Shown: one piece after another, positions 14,673 through 18,650 of the stretch
Layout of the letters: each line of letters begins with the position of its first letter
How positions within the stretch are numbered: position 1 is the first letter of the stretch
Assembly: GCA_900550145.1 (NCBI GenBank)
Contig: URRF01000024.1
Location: 1-18,650 of the forward strand
DNA: 18,650 nucleotides
Reading direction: 5' to 3'
Source: an uncultured Mollicutes bacterium
Lineage (GTDB): Bacteria; Bacillota_I; Bacilli_A; RF39; UBA660
Translations under genes and position numbers: made by a program
Notes under the pieces: generated by a model
The model's input: only the letters and a program-made list of their open reading frames with translations
What the model was told of the DNA's origin: nothing
Database searches by the model: none

Positions 14673-14756
14673 TTAAATATAAGCACCTATTACGATTACT
14701 AATATAATGAATAATACAAGTACTATTGCTGAACCACTAATATATCCGTGTCCCAT
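14673..14756 (-). CDS. YjcZ-like small membrane protein (27 aa)
   Basis: A 27-residue protein: a short glycine-rich head (MGHGYISG) and one helix (SAIVLVLFIILVIVIGAYI). The pattern IVLVLFIILVIVIGA is very close to the YjcZ-family consensus. AGGAGG lies 8 bases before the ATG. It is first of the two-gene set, with an AT-rich upstream region holding CATACAAT, which looks like a sporulation SigE -10 box but lacks the matching -35. Expected in a membrane, topology unclear. Confidence 0.8.
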   Translation of the reverse strand: MGHGYISGSAIVLVLFIILVIVIGAYI

Positions 14757-14834
14757 AATCGATTCCTCCTTTTCATCTATTCACATTATTGTATGGTAAA
14801 ATATGAATAAGTGTGATTACTTATAACTAAATTA

Positions 14835-14863
14835 TTGTTTTTTTGTTTTTTTTTTGCTATGAT
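14835..14863 (+). promoter_or_regulatory. Promoter of the PrsA-like gene
   Basis: TTGTTT (14835-14840), 17 bases, TATGAT (14858-14863), with TG one base before the -10 (extended -10, TGCTATGAT). The spacer is almost all T. The leader is short and leads straight to the AAGGAGG ribosome site. Confidence 0.65.
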
Positions 14864-14886
14864 TATAAATGTAACAAGGAGGATAT

Positions 14887-15870
14887 ATGAACAAGACAAT
14901 TAAAAAGGTAATCTGTTTATCGTTGTTAACACTTACGATGACAGGTTGTGGAAATGTTCCAAAATTAAAGGATGGGACTGAATTAATAGTAGAAATGGAT
15001 GGTCTTAAAATGACTACTGAGGAGTTCTATCAAAAGTTAAAGGATACTTATGGTACTTATAGTTTAATAAATTCAATTGATGATTTGTTATTAAATAATG
15101 TATATAAAACTACTGATGAGATGAAGGAAAAGATAGAAAAGCAAATTTTGACTTTGAAAAATCAATTTGGTTCTGATTTTGAAAGTGCTATTCAGTATTA
15201 TTATGGAGTAAGTACTGAGAAACAATTGTATAATTTATTAGAGATTGTTTATAAAAGAGAGCTTGCAACTAGTGATTATGCTGATACATTAGTAAAAGAT
15301 GAAGATATAAAGAAATATTATGATGAGGAAGCAATTGGTGATATTAAAGCAAGTCATATTTTAATAAAATCAGATGCAACTGATAGTATGACTGATGATG
15401 AGAAAAAGGAAGCCAAGGAAAAAGCATTAAATACTGCTAAAGAAGTTATTGAGAAACTTGATAATGGTGAAAAATTCGAAGATTTGGCTAAGGAATATTC
15501 AAAGGATTCAAGTGCTAGTGATGGTGGTGATCTTGGTTACTTTAATAAAGGTGATATGGTAAGTGGATTTGAAGAAGCTGCTATAAAGTTAAAAGTAAAT
15601 GAATATACAAAAGAACCAGTTGAAACTCAATTTGGATATCATATAATTCTTAAAACAGACCAAAAAGAAAAAGGAACATTAGAAGAAACTAAAGATAAAA
15701 TTAAGACAACTTTAAAAAATAATTTAATTAAGAATACATCAAATATTTCAGTATTTGCTCTTGAATGGTTAAGAGAAAAATATGATTTAAAGATATATGA
15801 TGCTGAATTAAAAATTAAATATGATCATTATATGAATGAACAAAAGTCAAGTAAAACTACTGAAAGTTAA
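14887..15870 (+). CDS. prsA: PrsA-like lipoprotein foldase (parvulin PPIase)
   Basis: A 327-residue lipoprotein peptidyl-prolyl isomerase that helps secreted proteins fold outside the membrane. The signal peptide ends in the lipobox MTGC, so Cys21 would be lipidated. An N-terminal chaperone part (about 35-150) is followed by one parvulin domain (about 153-257) with ASHILIKS, FEDLAKEYSKD, GGDLGYFNKGDMV and QFGYHIILKTD, then a helical C-terminal part and a Ser/Thr/Lys tail. Length and order match PrsA of Bacilli. AAGGAGG lies just before the ATG. It stands alone, facing the two small membrane genes, with its own promoter and terminator. The split carboxypeptidase and other exported wall enzymes are likely clients (inference). 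Confidence 0.93.
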   Translation: MNKTIKKVICLSLLTLTMTGCGNVPKLKDGTELIVEMDGLKMTTEEFYQKLKDTYGTYSLINSIDDLLLNNVYKTTDEMKEKIEKQILTLKNQFGSDFESAIQYYYGVSTEKQLYNLLEIVYKRELATSDYADTLVKDEDIKKYYDEEAIGDIKASHILIKSDATDSMTDDEKKEAKEKALNTAKEVIEKLDNGEKFEDLAKEYSKDSSASDGGDLGYFNKGDMVSGFEEAAIKLKVNEYTKEPVETQFGYHIILKTDQKEKGTLEETKDKIKTTLKNNLIKNTSNISVFALEWLREKYDLKIYDAELKIKYDHYMNEQKSSKTTES

Positions 15871-15899
15871 AAGATATTAGAACTCTAATATCTTTTTTT
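15869..15899. terminator. Bidirectional terminator between prsA and recX
   Basis: A perfect 12-bp stem AAAAGATATTAG/CTAATATCTTTT with loop AACT (15881-15884), then more T. The prsA stop codon overlaps its left edge and the recX stop codon overlaps its right edge. Confidence 0.9.
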
Positions 15900-16653
15900 A
15901 ACATATATTATTTATTTCATCTATTGTATACCCTTTTTGATATAATTTGGATTTTATAACTGCATTTAATTTATATTCATCATATTTATTTTTATATTTC
16001 TCATATATTTTTTTATAATCATATTCTATGTTACTATTACCTTCAATGTTTTTATCATTTAATATATTTAGTATATCTTCATAGTTGTAACCAAGGTTTA
16101 TGCATCTATTTATAATTTTGTTATTTAATTTATTAGTTGGCAATTTAGAATTTGTTTTTAACTCTTTATCAATTATTTTACTTAATTTATCGTTTATTAC
16201 TTGTAAATCTATGTTATTAACTATCACATCAATAATGTATTCTTCTACCCCTAATTTTAATAAATCATTTTTTATTTTAGTTAATCCATAATTAGTTAGG
16301 TATAATTTATCATTTATATAACTTTTTGCAAATTTTTCATCATTTAATAAATCCTGACTTTGTAATCTTTTTATTGTTTCTTCTATATCTTTTTGGTCAT
16401 ATTTTTTCTTTTTTAGATATTCTTCTAATTCTTTTTTAGAACGCATTCTAACTGATATGTATTTTATAGAAACATCATATATTGAACTTTTATAATTTTC
16501 TTTATTTATTTCTATTAATAAGTCATTATCTATATCTTTTTTATATAATAAATTATATTTAAGTATTACATCTTCATAAACAATTAATGATTCATTATCA
16601 AAATATATTTTATATTTGTTTGAACCAATTTTTTTAAACTTATTTATTTTCAT
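15898..16653 (-). CDS. recX: RecX regulatory protein
   Basis: A 251-residue all-helical regulator that binds RecA filaments and modulates recombination. The core family segment is clear: YISVRMRSKKELEEYLKKK, then QKDIEETIKRLQSQDLLNDE and KFAKSYINDKL, with GLTKIKNDLLKLGV after it. The extra N-terminal beta part (KFKKIGSNKYKIYFDNESLI) and the long C-terminal repeats ending YQKGYTIDEINNIC match the larger Bacillota form of RecX. AAGGAGG lies before the ATG. It is 38 bases after rpoZ with no terminator between, so they are likely cotranscribed. recA is not in the window. Confidence 0.88.
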   Translation of the reverse strand: MKINKFKKIGSNKYKIYFDNESLIVYEDVILKYNLLYKKDIDNDLLIEINKENYKSSIYDVSIKYISVRMRSKKELEEYLKKKKYDQKDIEETIKRLQSQDLLNDEKFAKSYINDKLYLTNYGLTKIKNDLLKLGVEEYIIDVIVNNIDLQVINDKLSKIIDKELKTNSKLPTNKLNNKIINRCINLGYNYEDILNILNDKNIEGNSNIEYDYKKIYEKYKNKYDEYKLNAVIKSKLYQKGYTIDEINNIC

Positions 16654-16691
16654 AGAACCTCCTTAATTTCTTATAAATTAAAAACTTAATA

Positions 16692-16886
16692 CTATTTAAT
16701 ATGTATTAAGCCCTCTGCTATCTCTTCTAATGCTCTACCAATATTTCTTTTGCATTTATAATCTTTTTCTCTCATTTGATAGAATCCATCTTCATGCATT
16801 TGTCTTGCTCTTTGTGATGCGACATGCACTAATGTGTATTTAGAATCAACTATATTAAGTAGTTTATCTATTGAAGGATATATCAT
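16692..16886 (-). CDS. rpoZ: RNA polymerase omega subunit
   Basis: A 64-residue omega subunit, which helps assemble and stabilise RNA polymerase. Typical start MIYPSIDKLLNIVDSKYTLV, then the helix ASQRARQM and the C-terminal AL.EIA.G helix (GRALEEIAEGLI). The ATG at 16886 was chosen over one at 16946 because GAGGTGA lies before it and the family begins exactly here. A TATAAT (16911-16916) sits upstream but without a good -35 at the right distance, so it may also be fed by the nuclease gene upstream, 71 bases away. It is followed by recX. In many Bacillota rpoZ lies beside gmk; no guanylate kinase is seen here. Confidence 0.92.
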   Translation of the reverse strand: MIYPSIDKLLNIVDSKYTLVHVASQRARQMHEDGFYQMREKDYKCKRNIGRALEEIAEGLIHIK

Positions 16887-16957
16887 ATTATTCACCTCTA
16901 TTTTAAGGATATTATATATCTGATTTATATTCAAGTGTTTAGACAAAAGTTTACATT

Positions 16958-18650
16958 TTATTGTTTTATAAGTTCTCTTATTTTATCTAATATTACAACC
17001 ATTGCCCATGTATCTTGTTTACAATATTCTAGTAATGAGTGATATTTAAAATCTAATTCATCTTTTGTCATACTACTAAACATCGCATATGTTACTAATG
17101 CCTGTGTTCCATTTTTTACATCTAAATCATCATATTTTAAATCGCTAAATACTGGTAATGTCTTTTTTATAGAATATGAACCAGATAAATTTTTATGATA
17201 ATAATTTACTTTTTTTGCTTCTACATCATCATAACCCATTTCTTTGTAAAAATCTGGTTTTCCTCTTACTATATAAAGTAAATCAGATCCAGTAGCATGT
17301 ATCTTTAATAGTTTATCCTTATATTCAGGAAATATTTGCGATAATTCTTTTATTCTTCCTTTTTCAAATCCAACATTTTGTGCAAATAATGTTCCATCTG
17401 GATTAATATATTCACATAGTTTTTTTACCAACTCTTCTCTTTCATCTTTAGTTGGATCACTTGATAAAAATTCAAAGTGATCTTTTTCTTTATCACATAC
17501 ACCTGGTGTTCTTTCTATGTGCAAACTAAATTGAAATGGAGATTGAATATAACATTTTTCTCCTCTAAATCTTGGAAGTGGGCATGGAAATGTTTCGAAA
17601 TCTAAATGATATATTGGATACTTAATGTTTTTGAGTGCTAATTCTATCTTTTCTTTATTTATATATGGTTCATTTGTAATAAGTGCATTTCTTTGAATAA
17701 AATGGTTTTCATTTTTTATCCAACTTTCTGGTACATCAAGCATTTTTATATAACCTTCATTTATTAAATCTAATCCCTTATGTACACATCCATTTTCATC
17801 TTTAAATCCAAAGCCATTATTCATGTAATTTAAAGATGAATTGTATTTTGGGATATGTTTCATGCATATTTTGCAAAATTTACATTTAGCAGGTCTTTTT
17901 TGTTCACAATGACTACCTAAATTAACGGGACTAGCATCCATATCAAATAAAAAGTGTTTTATCCCTTCTTTATCGAAGGATATTTTGTTTTGATATTCTT
18001 CTGTTATTTTAGTAAAATCAAATATTCTTATTATATCATCTGTATATACTGGTTTATTATTTTCATATTTACCATCAAATACATATTCGTGATTTAGTAC
18101 TGCTAAGTAATAATTTATTTTTTTATTTGTGAAATGTGTTTTTTTTAAGTCTCCTTCTATAATCATTCTTTGAACTGCTAAATCATATATATATTTACCA
18201 CATGAATCATACTTATCTAATAATTTATTTCTTTTTGTTGTGTAGCTATCTTCTGGCATTTCATCTTTCATATTCCAATTATTTAATTCTTCTTTTAAGT
18301 GATAAATTCCCCTATCATCTCTATAAAATATTGAATATTTTTCGTGATGATCATTTTTTGTACTTCTATAACCACATTCTAAGCTTAAATATTTATTACT
18401 TGTTGTTGCTTTAACTTCTATTATATTTATGTTTTCATCATTTTCATTATAAATATCTACATAACATAAATATTTAATTCCATCTTCATCAAAATCAAAT
18501 GATTCTTGAGTTTTTGTATTTAATGAATATATAGTTTTCCCTTTAAATAAATGTTCTACTTTTCTTCCTGCTAACATTTCTATTTCTTTATAATAAGGCA
18601 TCATTACTTTTAATTGTGGATCTTCTACATTTATTAAATCAACTTCATTT
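16958..18650 (-). CDS. DUF2779 nuclease-like protein, 5' end outside window
   Basis: At least 563 codons; the frame stays open to the window edge (15 more codons before the ATG at 18604), so the N-terminus is missing. Numbering from that ATG: a PD-(D/E)XK nuclease core with Asp50 (YVDIYN) and Glu63-Val-Lys65 (IIEVKATTS); a cysteine group Cys233, 241, 244, 247 (SHCEQKRPAKCKFCKIC) that could hold an iron-sulfur cluster as in Cas4/AddB-type nucleases; then the DUF2779 part with DFETF (Asp335, Glu337), Asn410 in AQNVGFEKGRI, Asp441 and YCKQDTWAM (Asp531), which together look like a DEDD 3'-5' exonuclease. Two nuclease centres in one chain suggest DNA repair or defence, but the family is uncharacterised as far as I know. 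No CRISPR repeats or cas genes are present. Confidence 0.8.
   Translation of the reverse strand, partial: NEVDLINVEDPQLKVMMPYYKEIEMLAGRKVEHLFKGKTIYSLNTKTQESFDFDEDGIKYLCYVDIYNENDENINIIEVKATTSNKYLSLECGYRSTKNDHHEKYSIFYRDDRGIYHLKEELNNWNMKDEMPEDSYTTKRNKLLDKYDSCGKYIYDLAVQRMIIEGDLKKTHFTNKKINYYLAVLNHEYVFDGKYENNKPVYTDDIIRIFDFTKITEEYQNKISFDKEGIKHFLFDMDASPVNLGSHCEQKRPAKCKFCKICMKHIPKYNSSLNYMNNGFGFKDENGCVHKGLDLINEGYIKMLDVPESWIKNENHFIQRNALITNEPYINKEKIELALKNIKYPIYHLDFETFPCPLPRFRGEKCYIQSPFQFSLHIERTPGVCDKEKDHFEFLSSDPTKDEREELVKKLCEYINPDGTLFAQNVGFEKGRIKELSQIFPEYKDKLLKIHATGSDLLYIVRGKPDFYKEMGYDDVEAKKVNYYHKNLSGSYSIKKTLPVFSDLKYDDLDVKNGTQALVTYAMFSSMTKDELDFKYHSLLEYCKQDTWAMVVILDKIRELIKQ

Noticed and set aside
14760..14830. 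Sporulation SigE promoter for the YjcZ-like genes (CATACAAT on the minus strand)
   Set aside because: The -10 matches well, but no kmATATT-like -35 is found 13-15 bases upstream, and no other sporulation gene is in the window.
1..18650. CRISPR array, tRNA or rRNA genes
   Set aside because: No spaced direct repeats, cloverleaf with CCA end, or GC-rich conserved RNA segments were found on either strand.

Overview
The window is about 75% A+T and looks like the chromosome of a low-GC Bacillota bacterium, probably one of the uncultured gut Bacilli (RF39-like) or an Erysipelotrichales relative. This is inferred from composition, strong AGGAGG ribosome sites, a PrsA lipoprotein foldase, YjcZ-like miniproteins and the RpoZ/RecX set. 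TGG is used for Trp and no gene needs TGA read through, so the standard bacterial code fits. Nearly everything is on the minus strand.

Region 1 (1-2505) is a gene graveyard: a frameshifted TetR-type regulator, an intact six-helix HdeD/DUF308 membrane protein with a near-consensus promoter, a P-type cation ATPase that has lost its P and N domains, and a short unidentified remnant.

Region 2 (2538-9019) is the highlight. A secreted S11-family D-alanyl-D-alanine carboxypeptidase gene is split by a 5,330-bp element. The element encodes a large serine recombinase, a 66-residue partner protein, and a four-gene cargo operon: nucleoside 2-deoxyribosyltransferase-like, membrane glycosyltransferase, P-loop nucleotide kinase-like and PHP phosphoesterase. 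The two gene halves meet at a 2-bp overlap (GA on the coding strand). Joining them at GA restores one open frame of 383 residues across the SxN active-site motif (GSAN|DATVALAE). The two element ends give an attP with symmetric 19-bp arms around the same GA.

Region 3 (9058-13634) is cell-wall D-alanine metabolism. A divergent promoter region separates the broken carboxypeptidase from a membrane-anchored VanY-type D,D-peptidase. Convergent to that is an operon of alpha/beta hydrolase, a MurF with an unusual membrane domain, and D-Ala-D-Ala ligase.

Region 4 (13820-18650) holds a PuuD-type glutamine amidotransferase-like hydrolase, two tiny YjcZ-like membrane proteins, a PrsA foldase, and a minus-strand run of a DUF2779 nuclease (cut by the window edge), rpoZ and recX. 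Several convergent gene ends share bidirectional hairpin terminators that contain a stop codon.

The best candidate for an undescribed system is the element itself: a minimal integrative element that reads the active-site codons of a cell-wall enzyme as its target and carries a nucleotide/glycosyl-transfer operon with no recognisable phage or conjugation genes.
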